Assembly (NCBI GenBank): GCA_018673175.1
Contig: JABHDF010000024.1
Span: 44,819-108,818, forward strand
DNA length: 64,000 bases
From: Rhodobiaceae bacterium
GTDB taxonomy: Bacteria > Pseudomonadota > Alphaproteobacteria > RS24
Direction: 5' to 3'
Both the position numbers and the translations under genes were made by a program. Position 1 is the first letter of the stretch, and every line of letters starts with the position of its first letter. Positions 8,450 to 16,859 of the stretch are shown here, piece by piece. The notes below the pieces were generated by a model. The model was not told the DNA's origin. It saw nothing but the letters and a program-made list of their open reading frames with translations, and made no database searches.

Positions 8450-10222
8450 TTAACTAGCAAGCGCTTCCAAACCAATGTCTTCCAACATGGCGTTGCCAGC
8501 TTTGACCGCATCCGAGAGGCCGCCCACGGCAGACAAAAGATTATGCGCATAAAACTGTGCCGAGGCGGTTTTGCGTTGCGCGAAATTCGGCTCCACATCG
8601 CCCTTGGCCACAACATGAGCGCCGCGAGCCAAATAATGACACCCAGCCACCAGACCAAACAGACGCAAATAAGGCGTCGCGCCAGCCAGAACATCGAGCG
8701 AGCCTTTTTGCGCCATTACCCAATCGGTTGTGTCTTGCAACACATCAATGGCGGCCCCAAGACGCTCCGCAATATCTACCAAAACAGGGCTGTTCGATTG
8801 GCGGCATGTCTCGGCCGTCTCGCGCATTTCCGCCATGTAATCGGCCACCACCGAGCCATTGCCCAGCGGCAATTTACGCCCGACCAAATCCATCGCTTGA
8901 ATGCCGTTGGTGCCTTCGTAAATGGTCAAAATGCGCGCATCGCGAACGTGCTGTGCGGCGCCGGTTTCTTCGACAAAGCCCATGCCGCCATGCACTTGCA
9001 CGCCGATGGCCGCCACTTCATTGGCGATGTCTGTGCTGAAGGCTTTCGAAATAGGCGTCAGCAAATCATTTTTGGCACGCGCAGCTTCATCGCCTGTGGA
9101 TTCCGCGATATCGGCCATCACGCCGTTCTCATAACAAATCGCGCGCGAGGCATCGGTAAGCGCGCGCATGGTTAGCAGCATGCGGCGCACATCTGGATGC
9201 TGGATAATCGACACGGCGTCATGGTCATCCTTGCCGGCCCCCGGGGCGCGGCCTTGTTTGCGATCCAGCGCATAAGCGAGAGCGTGCTGGGTCGCGGCTT
9301 CTGCCACCCCTACCCCTTGTAGGCCGACGTGCAGGCGGGCGTTGTTCATCATGGTGAACATGCAGGCCATGCCGCGGTTTTCAGCGCCGACCAACCAGCC
9401 AACAGCCCCGTCGTTTTCGCCAAAGGCCATAACGCAGGTTGGACTGGCATGAATGCCGAGTTTGTCTTCTAAGCCAATGCATTTCACATCATTGCGACCG
9501 CCCAAGGAGCCATCGTCATTCACGAAGAATTTTGGCACGACAAAAAGCGAGATACCTTTGGTGCCTTCCGGCGCGCCCGGTGTGCGAGCCAACACCAGGT
9601 GGACGATGTTGTCGACCATGTCGTGGTCGCCATAGGTAATGTAAATTTTCGTACCGGTAATTTTATACGAGCCATCCGCTTGCGGCTCCGCTTTGGCGCG
9701 GATATTGCCAACGTCAGAGCCCGCGTGCGGTTCGGTTAAGTTCATGGTAGCTGACCATTCGCCCGATACCACGCGGTGCAGATATTTTTCTTTCTGCTCG
9801 TCCGAGGCATGCGCGGCCAGCGCTTCCATGCCACCGTTCGAAAGCATGGGGCAGAGCTGAAACCCAATGTTGGAATTCATCATCTCGGTAACCGCATTGG
9901 ACAAAGATAATGGCAGGCCTTGGCCGCCATAGGCACTTGGCGCTGCCAAAGTGGGCCAGCCGCCTTCGACATATTTTGTGTAGGCTTGCTTGAAACTCTC
10001 GGGAACTTTCACGCCATCTTCACTCAATTGGCAGCCCTTTTGGTCGCCGTCCCAACTTGCGGGGGCAATCACATCGGTGGCCAATTTCGCGGCTTCTTCT
10101 AATATCGCGTCCAGCAAGTCATCGGATAGGTCTTCAAATTTGCCGCTGTCGATTAAGCGTTGAAAGCCCGCCTCTTGCATGAGTGCGAATTGAATTTCTG
10201 TAGTTGGTGCGCGATAAGCCAT
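8450..10222 (-). CDS. Acyl-CoA dehydrogenase, long DmdC-like type
   Basis: 590-residue flavoprotein: acyl-CoA dehydrogenase N-terminal, middle (MNLTEPHAGSDVG) and C-terminal domains, plus the extra C-terminal domain found in the approximately 590-residue subfamily that includes methylmercaptopropionyl-CoA dehydrogenase DmdC. The probable base Glu lies in YEGTNGIQAMDLVGRKL. Oxidises an acyl-CoA to 2-enoyl-CoA with FAD, electrons passing to ETF. The crotonase gene at 10947 is nearby but on the other strand. Whether the substrate is a DMSP catabolite or a fatty acyl-CoA cannot be decided here, since dmdB/dmdD are not recognisable in the window. Confidence 0.9.
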   Translation of the reverse strand: MAYRAPTTEIQFALMQEAGFQRLIDSGKFEDLSDDLLDAILEEAAKLATDVIAPASWDGDQKGCQLSEDGVKVPESFKQAYTKYVEGGWPTLAAPSAYGGQGLPLSLSNAVTEMMNSNIGFQLCPMLSNGGMEALAAHASDEQKEKYLHRVVSGEWSATMNLTEPHAGSDVGNIRAKAEPQADGSYKITGTKIYITYGDHDMVDNIVHLVLARTPGAPEGTKGISLFVVPKFFVNDDGSLGGRNDVKCIGLEDKLGIHASPTCVMAFGENDGAVGWLVGAENRGMACMFTMMNNARLHVGLQGVGVAEAATQHALAYALDRKQGRAPGAGKDDHDAVSIIQHPDVRRMLLTMRALTDASRAICYENGVMADIAESTGDEAARAKNDLLTPISKAFSTDIANEVAAIGVQVHGGMGFVEETGAAQHVRDARILTIYEGTNGIQAMDLVGRKLPLGNGSVVADYMAEMRETAETCRQSNSPVLVDIAERLGAAIDVLQDTTDWVMAQKGSLDVLAGATPYLRLFGLVAGCHYLARGAHVVAKGDVEPNFAQRKTASAQFYAHNLLSAVGGLSDAVKAGNAMLEDIGLEALAS

Positions 10223-10270
10223 GACAATCTCCCTCGATTGCCCCTAAACTAAGCCAGACGGCCGCGAATT

Positions 10271-10289
10271 ACACGGAGTTTTTCTGTGT
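10271..10289. promoter_or_regulatory. Inverted repeat in divergent promoter region
   Basis: The 95-base gap between the divergent acyl-CoA dehydrogenase and ferric-reductase-like genes contains ACACGGA and TCTGTGT, which pair with one mismatch across a T-rich spacer. Position suits an operator for either gene, but no known consensus was matched. Confidence 0.25.
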
Positions 10290-10317
10290 CAAAAGGCCAC
10301 AAGATTAAGAGGCTCTC

Positions 10318-10950
10318 ATGACCCCAGTAAAACGCGAAAATGGCTATGCCCTCGCCCCGCAATCGTTGCTCGCATGGATTGGGGTTACCCTCGTGGCCAG
10401 CGCGGCGCTCTTTGGGGCGCTGTTTCTGGCCCCATCCTCACAAATCGGGACCCTCCAAATCGAAGCATGGCAGCTATGGGCGCGCTATACGGCGCGGTTG
10501 TCATTTTTCCTGTTTCTTGCGGTCTATTTGGCCTCGCCGCTTTATCAGCTGGCGCAAAACAAAGCCACCCATTGGCTGCGGGTCAATCGTCGCAATGCGG
10601 GCATCAGCTTCGGCATTGCCCATATTATCCATCTGGGTGCCTTGATTATGTTTCTCATTCTATCGGGGCGTCCCACTGGCCTCGAAACGCTGATTGTTGG
10701 CGGCGGCGCTTATGTGGCGATGTTTGCCATGCTGGCGACCTCGACCGATGGCGCCATTCGTCGGCTTGGCGCACAAAACTGGCGCCGCTTGCATAAATTT
10801 GGCGTGCATTATCTCGCATTTGTTTTTCTCGCCACCTATATGGGCGGCGTCGGCACGCCGGATGCCAAACCGATGGCACTCATCGTCTTGATTTGGGCCG
10901 CCATTGTGTTACGCCTATACGTTCATTTTACAAAAAGGAAACCATCATGA
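10318..10950 (+). CDS. Ferric-reductase-like transmembrane protein (MsrQ/YedZ-like heme domain)
   Basis: 210 residues with about six transmembrane helices and the paired histidines of the ferric reductase-like/MsrQ superfamily: AHIIH in one helix and LHKFGVHY near another, expected to hold b-type heme across the membrane. RRNAGISFG is also typical. The soluble partner MsrP is not adjacent; the next gene, overlapping by four bases (ATGA), is a crotonase instead, so the electron acceptor is unknown. Family call is good, specific role inference. Confidence 0.78.
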   Translation: MTPVKRENGYALAPQSLLAWIGVTLVASAALFGALFLAPSSQIGTLQIEAWQLWARYTARLSFFLFLAVYLASPLYQLAQNKATHWLRVNRRNAGISFGIAHIIHLGALIMFLILSGRPTGLETLIVGGGAYVAMFAMLATSTDGAIRRLGAQNWRRLHKFGVHYLAFVFLATYMGGVGTPDAKPMALIVLIWAAIVLRLYVHFTKRKPS

Positions 10951-11642
10951 GCCAGTTCGCGACTGTAAAAATTGAAGACGGCATCGCCGTTATTAGCCTC
11001 AACGACGGCAAAGCCAATGCCTTTAGTTTCGCCATGATGGAAGCCTTAAACGCGTGTTTCGACGAAGCCGAAGCCAAAGCAGATGTGATTGTGATGACCA
11101 GCGAAGGCCGCGCCATGTGCGCAGGCTTTGATTTGAAAGTGATGAAAGAACAGCCAGAGCGCGTCGGCGACATGGTGGGCATGGGCGGTAAATTTCTGAC
11201 CCGTGTGTTTGCCAACGACAAGCCTATCATCATCGCTTCGCCGGGCCATGGCATTGCCGCAGGTGGCTTATTGATGCTGAGCGCTGACTACCGCATCGGC
11301 GCCGAAGGCGAGGCGCGCTACGGCCTCAATGAAAGCGCGATCGGCATGGTCTTGCCGCCCTATGGCTATGACTTGGCGGCGTTTAAAATCAACAATAAAT
11401 ATCTCGATATTTGTTTTGTCGGCGCCGAGCTGATAGACACGCCAACCGCCATTAAGGCTGGCTTTCTAGACGAAGCCGTGCCTGCCGATCAGCTGATGGC
11501 GCGCGCGATGGAAAAAGCCAAGGCCTTTCAGGCCCTGCACCCGAAAGCTTATGCGGGCAATAAACGCCTGGTTCGCGGCGCCACTACAGACACAATGATC
11601 GCCGGTCTGGCCGATACCTCTGGCTTATCGGTCAACGTATAA
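10947..11642 (+). CDS. Enoyl-CoA hydratase/isomerase family protein (crotonase)
   Basis: 231-residue crotonase-fold enzyme. Start at 10947 was chosen over 10893 because ATG overlaps the upstream stop (ATGA) and AAGGAAA sits six to seven bases before it. Oxyanion-hole segments CAGFDLKVM and GHGIAAGGLLML are present, and the acidic residue in NESAIGM matches one of the catalytic positions. Probably acts in acyl-CoA breakdown (hydration or isomerisation); the exact substrate is open. Slightly shorter than the usual 255-260 residues, the C-terminal helix being abbreviated. Confidence 0.85.
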   Translation: MSQFATVKIEDGIAVISLNDGKANAFSFAMMEALNACFDEAEAKADVIVMTSEGRAMCAGFDLKVMKEQPERVGDMVGMGGKFLTRVFANDKPIIIASPGHGIAAGGLLMLSADYRIGAEGEARYGLNESAIGMVLPPYGYDLAAFKINNKYLDICFVGAELIDTPTAIKAGFLDEAVPADQLMARAMEKAKAFQALHPKAYAGNKRLVRGATTDTMIAGLADTSGLSVNV

Positions 11643-11702
11643 AGAGCCAAGCGCGCGCAGCCGCAAGATAAATGCTATCCTTTGATTCGTAATTAGGGGT
11701 GT

Positions 11703-13895
11703 GTGTTGAGTATTTTTACCAGAGCAGCAAAATCAGATTTTGGAGCTGGCATTACCATTGCCCTCCTATCTTTAACTTATGCCTTATCTTACGGAGCTCT
11801 GTTATTCTCTTCGCCTGAGCTTTCCCCCTACATTAGCTACACGATCGGCGCGTCCCTAATCACCACAATTGTTACCGTATTGGTGGTTTCCCTGCTGTCC
11901 GGCATCCGTTTCTCGATTGCCGGCCCCGATAGCAACACGGTGGCGGTTTTAGCGAGTTTCATCGTCGTTTTGTCTCAATCTGCCGGTCAGACTGGGCTGC
12001 AAGGCAAGGAATTGGCGCTATTTTCGCTGTCGGGTCTGTGTTTGGCTACTTTGCTGACGGCCCTCACCATGTTCCTCATGGGGCGCTTTAGACTGGGCAA
12101 TATCGTACGTTTTGTGCCGGTTTCTGTGGCCGGTGGATTTCTCGCCGCAGCGGGTTGCCTGATGATGAATGGTGCTTTTTATCTCGCCACGGGGCTAACG
12201 CTCCCCAACCTTCTCACTTCCGATTATTCTGAGTTGCAGACCCTTAAATTGGTTGGCTTATTTGGGCTTGCCTTGTTTTTCTGGGCTTTAACCCGGTATA
12301 GCGCCAGTCAAATGGCCCTACCTTTTGGCATTTTCTTTAGTATTTTCGTCATTCACGGCATCCTGTCCTATCAAGGTATTTCGGTTGCCGAAGCGCAAGA
12401 CTTGGGGCTGCTGCTCAATGGCGGCGGGCAAGCGGAAGTGTTTTTTCCGCCTCTAGATGGCGTTTTTACGGCTGAATTGGCCGCTGTTTTTATAGGGTTT
12501 TTGCCCGAGCTTATCGTTACCGTCACGGTAACGGCGCTTTCTATTTTGCTGATTATCGCGGGCATTGAGATTGATAAAAACATCGACAGTGACCTAAACC
12601 ATGAGCTTAAGATACATGGGTATGCCATTGGTTTGTCTGGGGTTTTAGGCGGATTTATCGGCCTTGTGTCGCTCAGCCGCTCGCTGTTAAACGCGGGCAA
12701 ACAAAGCCGCTTTCCGGTTGCTGCGGTAATCACGTGCCTTTTATGCGGCGTGGTCCTTATTGTTGGCGGTAGCATTATCTCCTTACTGCCAAAAATAGCC
12801 CTGGCCGCGATGATTTTATTCCTCGGCGCCCAAATCGCTTATCGCTGGCTTGGCGAGAGCTATTCTATGCTCGATCGCAACGAGTATATTTTGGTGCTGC
12901 TGATTAGCTCTACCACGCTGTATGCGGGCTTTATTTTTGGGCTCGTGCTGGGCGTGGTTTGTGGCTGCATATTGTTTGCTGCTCGCGCCAGTTTTGTGTC
13001 TGTGGTGCGCCAAGAGATGTCGGGCGAAGGCTATCGCTCGCGCATTGTGCGCTCGGCCGATGAAGAGGTTTATTTGGGCAACCTTAATCAATCCATCCGG
13101 ATTTATGAGCTACAGGGTTTCTTGTTCTTCGGCACGGCACATAATTTTTACACAAAGATTAAAAACGACCTTCAGGACAAGTCCTCGCCCATTCGCCATG
13201 TCATTTTGTCGTTTAAACATGTCAGTGGCGTCGATGCTTCGGCCGAACAGATTTTACAGAAAATTTTTCTCGCTGCCGATAAACAAAACGCTTCCATTTC
13301 GACCATTGAGCTGCCGACCCAAGAACAAACCACAGTGGCTCGGCTTTTGCGCCGCTCTCCGACGCTCATCGCCGACCAGAATTACGCCGCAATTTATGAT
13401 GCCATGGAAGCCATCGAAGAGAACCTATTGCGCGAACGTGATTTTGAAGGCAGCCGGGTTTCGTTGCAGGGATGGCTAGATAGCCGCCTTGGCGACACTG
13501 AAATGGCTGAAAAACTGTTCCGATCGCTCGAGCGGGTGGACTATAAATCTGGCGATATCATCTGCTCGCAAGGCGAGGAAGCCAATGAGATTTTTTTCCT
13601 CGATATCGGTCGTGTTGACGTCGTGAGCTATGATATACCAAGCCAACCATTTCGGATTTACTCGTTTATGCGCCACACGATGCTGGGCGAGATGGGCTTT
13701 GTGCGCAAAGAAGCTCGCAGCGCCCAACTGGTGGCACGCGGCAGCACCACCGTTTATAGCCTCTCGCGCGAGACCTACGACAGGTTGGAGGCGGCCAATG
13801 ACCCGGTCATTGATACGCTCTTACAATTGATTTCCATCACCCTGTCCGACCGCATCATCTCGGCCAATCGCACGATTGCCGAGCTGCAAGCCTAA
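11703..13895 (+). CDS. SulP anion transporter fused to STAS and cyclic-nucleotide-binding domains
   Basis: 730 residues in three parts: a SulP/SLC26 membrane domain (about 1-430, many helices, SIAGPDSNTVAVLASF), a STAS domain (about 450-570, ending in the region with SGVDASAEQIL) and a C-terminal cNMP-binding domain (about 590-720, SGDIICSQGEEANEIFFLDIGRVDVV ... GEMGFVRKEARSAQL). Transports an anion such as sulfate, bicarbonate or dicarboxylate; substrate cannot be read. Start is GTG 11703 or the TTG at 11706, both after AGGGG; no ATG is available. The RxAxL-like arginine of cNMP sites appears as EARSAQL. Converges with the GPH symporter, four bases between stops. Confidence 0.9.
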   Translation: MLSIFTRAAKSDFGAGITIALLSLTYALSYGALLFSSPELSPYISYTIGASLITTIVTVLVVSLLSGIRFSIAGPDSNTVAVLASFIVVLSQSAGQTGLQGKELALFSLSGLCLATLLTALTMFLMGRFRLGNIVRFVPVSVAGGFLAAAGCLMMNGAFYLATGLTLPNLLTSDYSELQTLKLVGLFGLALFFWALTRYSASQMALPFGIFFSIFVIHGILSYQGISVAEAQDLGLLLNGGGQAEVFFPPLDGVFTAELAAVFIGFLPELIVTVTVTALSILLIIAGIEIDKNIDSDLNHELKIHGYAIGLSGVLGGFIGLVSLSRSLLNAGKQSRFPVAAVITCLLCGVVLIVGGSIISLLPKIALAAMILFLGAQIAYRWLGESYSMLDRNEYILVLLISSTTLYAGFIFGLVLGVVCGCILFAARASFVSVVRQEMSGEGYRSRIVRSADEEVYLGNLNQSIRIYELQGFLFFGTAHNFYTKIKNDLQDKSSPIRHVILSFKHVSGVDASAEQILQKIFLAADKQNASISTIELPTQEQTTVARLLRRSPTLIADQNYAAIYDAMEAIEENLLRERDFEGSRVSLQGWLDSRLGDTEMAEKLFRSLERVDYKSGDIICSQGEEANEIFFLDIGRVDVVSYDIPSQPFRIYSFMRHTMLGEMGFVRKEARSAQLVARGSTTVYSLSRETYDRLEAANDPVIDTLLQLISITLSDRIISANRTIAELQA

Positions 13896-13899
13896 GCGT

Positions 13900-15321
13900 T
13901 TAAATCGAAGATACTTTCTCGACGTTCTCGCCATGCTGGCGCCGCGTGATGCGGTAGCGCTTCATCATGAAGAAGGCCGCGATATAGAAAAACGCCTCAA
14001 TGGGCACCGCATAAAGCACCAAATCGATCAAGGTCTCCTCGGGCACTTCGGACGGCTGCGCATTGCGTGGCAGGTTGATTAGCGTCAACACAAGCCCCGC
14101 CAACATGATGCCCATACCGGCCACCATTTTGCCTGCAAAGGCACGGGCCGCGAAAATAACGCCCTCATTGCGCCGCGCCGTATCGACCGCGCTGTCTTCC
14201 ACCACATCGGCCATCATCGAGCCGAAAAGAATGTAAAACACGATGATAATCAGCACTTGCAAGAAATTATGCGTCAGCAAAATAGGAAATAAAGCGTCCG
14301 ACCCATTTTCGGGCAAAAGACCGCCCAGACGCGACAACCACATCGACGGGCCAACCATTAACATGACGACAAAACTGCCCAAGGCGGCGCGTTTTTTATC
14401 AAATTTCTTGCCCAAAAACCGCGCAATCGGCACCGCGCAAACCGCCGCGACAGCCTGAAATATAGTAAAAATAGCCAATTGCGACGGCTTCAGCTCCCAA
14501 AAGAACGTCGAGAAGTAGATGCTGAGAGACGCGGTAAAGCCCGAAGCGGTGCCAAAGAAAATCGAGGCCAGAAATAGCGCCTGAAAATTCTTGTTTTTAA
14601 AGACATCCAAAATCTCGCTCAACACCACAGATGGCGTTATTTTGTCTTGCTCTGGCGGCACATGAAGATGCGGAATGGCCTTATGCGTGCCCAAAGAGGA
14701 CACGAGCATTCCGACAAGCATCAGGGCCGAAGCCGCCAGCCCGTATTTGACATAGCCGCCCGCTTGCAAAATACCATTGCCATTTTCATTGGCCGCAAGA
14801 AACGTCGAGTAAGCCAAAAACGCCATGCCGATGCCGCCCAGCCAACCAAACATAAAGCGCAGCCCCATCAGCTCCGTGCGCGCATCGTAATCGCTGGTCA
14901 GCTCCGATATCAGCGCTGTGCTTGGCACTTCGAAAAAGGTAAGGAACACACGGATTAAAATGCAGCAGAACAAGAGGTAGAAGAACAAGTGCATTTGGTC
15001 GTCCAACACCAGCGTTGGCGGGTTCCACAATACCGCGTAACTGAGGCATATCGGAATAATAGAGAGATACATGAACGGATGACGACGGCCCCATTTTTTA
15101 GAGCGCAGATTATCCGACCAATAGCCGATCAGCGGGTCGGTTATGGCATCCACCACGATAGCTAGGGTAAGCGCCAGACTGGTAAGAAACGGCTGCAGCC
15201 CCAAAACTTGACTGTAAAAAATCAGCAGGAAATAGCTAAACCCATTTTCCTTAATCCCGAAAGGCGCCGCGCCAAGGCCGTACACAAACTTTGTTTTACC
15301 GTCTAACTGATACTGCGCCAT
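13900..15321 (-). CDS. GPH-family (MelB-like) sugar/cation symporter, MFS superfamily
   Basis: 473 residues, about twelve transmembrane helices. The start YGLGAAPFGIKENGFSYFLLIFYSQVLGL and the motif DAITDPLIGYWSDNLRSKKWGRRHPFM are hallmarks of the glycoside-pentoside-hexuronide:cation symporters, and DTARRNEGVIFAAR follows in the second half. Inner-membrane importer for a sugar or related compound with Na+ or H+; substrate unknown. It is divergent from a GntP-family permease across a 112-base gap holding an operator-like palindrome. Confidence 0.88.
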   Translation of the reverse strand: MAQYQLDGKTKFVYGLGAAPFGIKENGFSYFLLIFYSQVLGLQPFLTSLALTLAIVVDAITDPLIGYWSDNLRSKKWGRRHPFMYLSIIPICLSYAVLWNPPTLVLDDQMHLFFYLLFCCILIRVFLTFFEVPSTALISELTSDYDARTELMGLRFMFGWLGGIGMAFLAYSTFLAANENGNGILQAGGYVKYGLAASALMLVGMLVSSLGTHKAIPHLHVPPEQDKITPSVVLSEILDVFKNKNFQALFLASIFFGTASGFTASLSIYFSTFFWELKPSQLAIFTIFQAVAAVCAVPIARFLGKKFDKKRAALGSFVVMLMVGPSMWLSRLGGLLPENGSDALFPILLTHNFLQVLIIIVFYILFGSMMADVVEDSAVDTARRNEGVIFAARAFAGKMVAGMGIMLAGLVLTLINLPRNAQPSEVPEETLIDLVLYAVPIEAFFYIAAFFMMKRYRITRRQHGENVEKVSSI

Positions 15322-15376
15322 TTAGGCCTCCGCTTGGGTGAGAGCAAACCATAGCGCAATCCCCGTTCATGTAAAC

Positions 15377-15389
15377 GTTGCATTGCAAC
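15377..15389. promoter_or_regulatory. Perfect palindrome GTTGCA-T-TGCAAC, candidate operator
   Basis: Six-base arms with a one-base centre, in the gap between the divergent GPH symporter and GntP permease genes, 45 bases before the GntP start. The form resembles LacI/GntR-type operators, but no regulator gene is adjacent in the window. Confidence 0.4.
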
Positions 15390-15433
15390 TTGCCAAATCT
15401 TGCTTAAACTTGGTTTTTTGGGGGAGTTTACTT

Positions 15434-16798
15434 ATGGCTTATTTAGGATTGCTGGCTGGTTTGGCCTTGCTTATTTTTCTGGCTTTGCGCGGGGTTAACA
15501 TTTTATTTGCCTCGCTTTTATGTGGCTTGGTGGTAGCGCTTACCAATGGCCTGCCGGTGCATGAAGCCCTCTCCGAACATTATGCCTCTGGCCCACTGGG
15601 CACCTTTAGCTTCGCCGGACGCTTCTTTCTTTTGTTCATCGCAGGCGCCGTATTTGGCCGCGTGATGGGCGAGAGTAAAGCGGCCACTTCCATTGCCTTG
15701 GCCATGGTCGAACGCCTTGGCGCCCACCGCGCTTTGTGGATTACCGTTCTGGCTTCGGCCGCGCTGACCTATGGCGGTGTGGTTGTTTTTGTGGTGATTT
15801 TCGCCATGTACCCACTGGGCCTCAGCTTGCTGAAACAGGCTGATATTCCCAAGCGCTTGTTCTGTGCCGCGCTGGCTTTGGGCGCGGGCACCTTTACCCT
15901 CACCGCCTTGCCAGGCACGCCGTCCATTCAAAACGTTATTCCCTCGGTTGGGCTTGGCACAGATTTATTTGCCGCGCCTATTTTGGGACTTTTCGGTGGC
16001 GCCATTATGTTTGGCCTTGGCATGGTGTATCTCGAACGCCAGCGCAAAATCGCGCGCGCCAATGGCGAAGGCTTTGAGCCGGGCCCGAAGGATAAAGTCG
16101 AAAACATTGTGGCCAGTGACGATATGCCAAAATGGCAAATTGCGATTATTCCTTTGGTGACGGTGATTGCGACCATCCTCTTGCCGCGTCTTTTGCTGTC
16201 GGCTGGCCTTGCGCCTAGCGAAGGCATGATTGGGGAGGTGCTTGTGTTTGCCTCCAAACAATCGATCTTCTGGCCGAGCTTGGCCCTCTTCTTGGGGAGT
16301 GTTTTGGCCTACGTCCTTTTCCCCACCCTGCATGGCCGCGCCCTCACCGTGTTTGGCGAAGGCACCAATGATGCCGTGATGCCGCTTTTAAACACGGCGG
16401 CCGTTATCGGTTTTGGCGGCATTGTGGTGCAGACCATCGGCTTTCAAGATTTCTCATCCGTTATGCTGAACTCTGGTTTGCCGCCCAAACTATCGGCTTT
16501 TGCCTCGATCTCCGTGGTCTCAGCGATTACCGGCTCGGCCTCGGGCGGATTACAAATTTTCATGGCGACCATGGCCGATAGTTACCTCGCGATGGGCATT
16601 CCAGCGGAGCAATTGCATCGGCTTATGGCCATGGCCAGCGGCGGTTTTGATAGCCTGCCCCATTGCGGCGCGGTGATCGCCATGCTGACGGTGACCCAGT
16701 TAAGCCATAAGCAAGCCTATAAAGATGTCGGCGTGGTTACCGTGGTCATTCCGGTGGTCGCTACCTTAGCCACCATGACCCTAAGTATATTCGTTTGA
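15434..16798 (+). CDS. GntP/citrate-type permease
   Basis: 454-residue multi-pass inner-membrane permease with the GntP-family features: LFIAGAVFGRVMGESKAATSIA near residue 80 and LTYGGVVVFVVIFAMYPLG, then GTFTLTALPGTPSIQNVIP. Members import gluconate or other carboxylates with protons. Start ATG at 15434 is preferred to the ORF-track start because GGGGGAG lies about eight bases before it and the next residues go straight into the first helix. Followed 61 bases later by aldehyde dehydrogenase, possibly the same transcript, suggesting uptake and oxidation of a sugar-derived compound. Confidence 0.85.
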   Translation: MAYLGLLAGLALLIFLALRGVNILFASLLCGLVVALTNGLPVHEALSEHYASGPLGTFSFAGRFFLLFIAGAVFGRVMGESKAATSIALAMVERLGAHRALWITVLASAALTYGGVVVFVVIFAMYPLGLSLLKQADIPKRLFCAALALGAGTFTLTALPGTPSIQNVIPSVGLGTDLFAAPILGLFGGAIMFGLGMVYLERQRKIARANGEGFEPGPKDKVENIVASDDMPKWQIAIIPLVTVIATILLPRLLLSAGLAPSEGMIGEVLVFASKQSIFWPSLALFLGSVLAYVLFPTLHGRALTVFGEGTNDAVMPLLNTAAVIGFGGIVVQTIGFQDFSSVMLNSGLPPKLSAFASISVVSAITGSASGGLQIFMATMADSYLAMGIPAEQLHRLMAMASGGFDSLPHCGAVIAMLTVTQLSHKQAYKDVGVVTVVIPVVATLATMTLSIFV

Positions 16799-16859
16799 CC
16801 CTTGCATCGGCCAAACGACTGCGCTTAAACTTTTTCATAGATTTTGTTGGGAGACAGTA

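Noticed and set aside
8950-9060. glmS ribozyme or other riboswitch around glmU-glmS and transporter genes
   Set aside because: glmU and glmS are one base apart, leaving no leader; no riboswitch core was recognised elsewhere.
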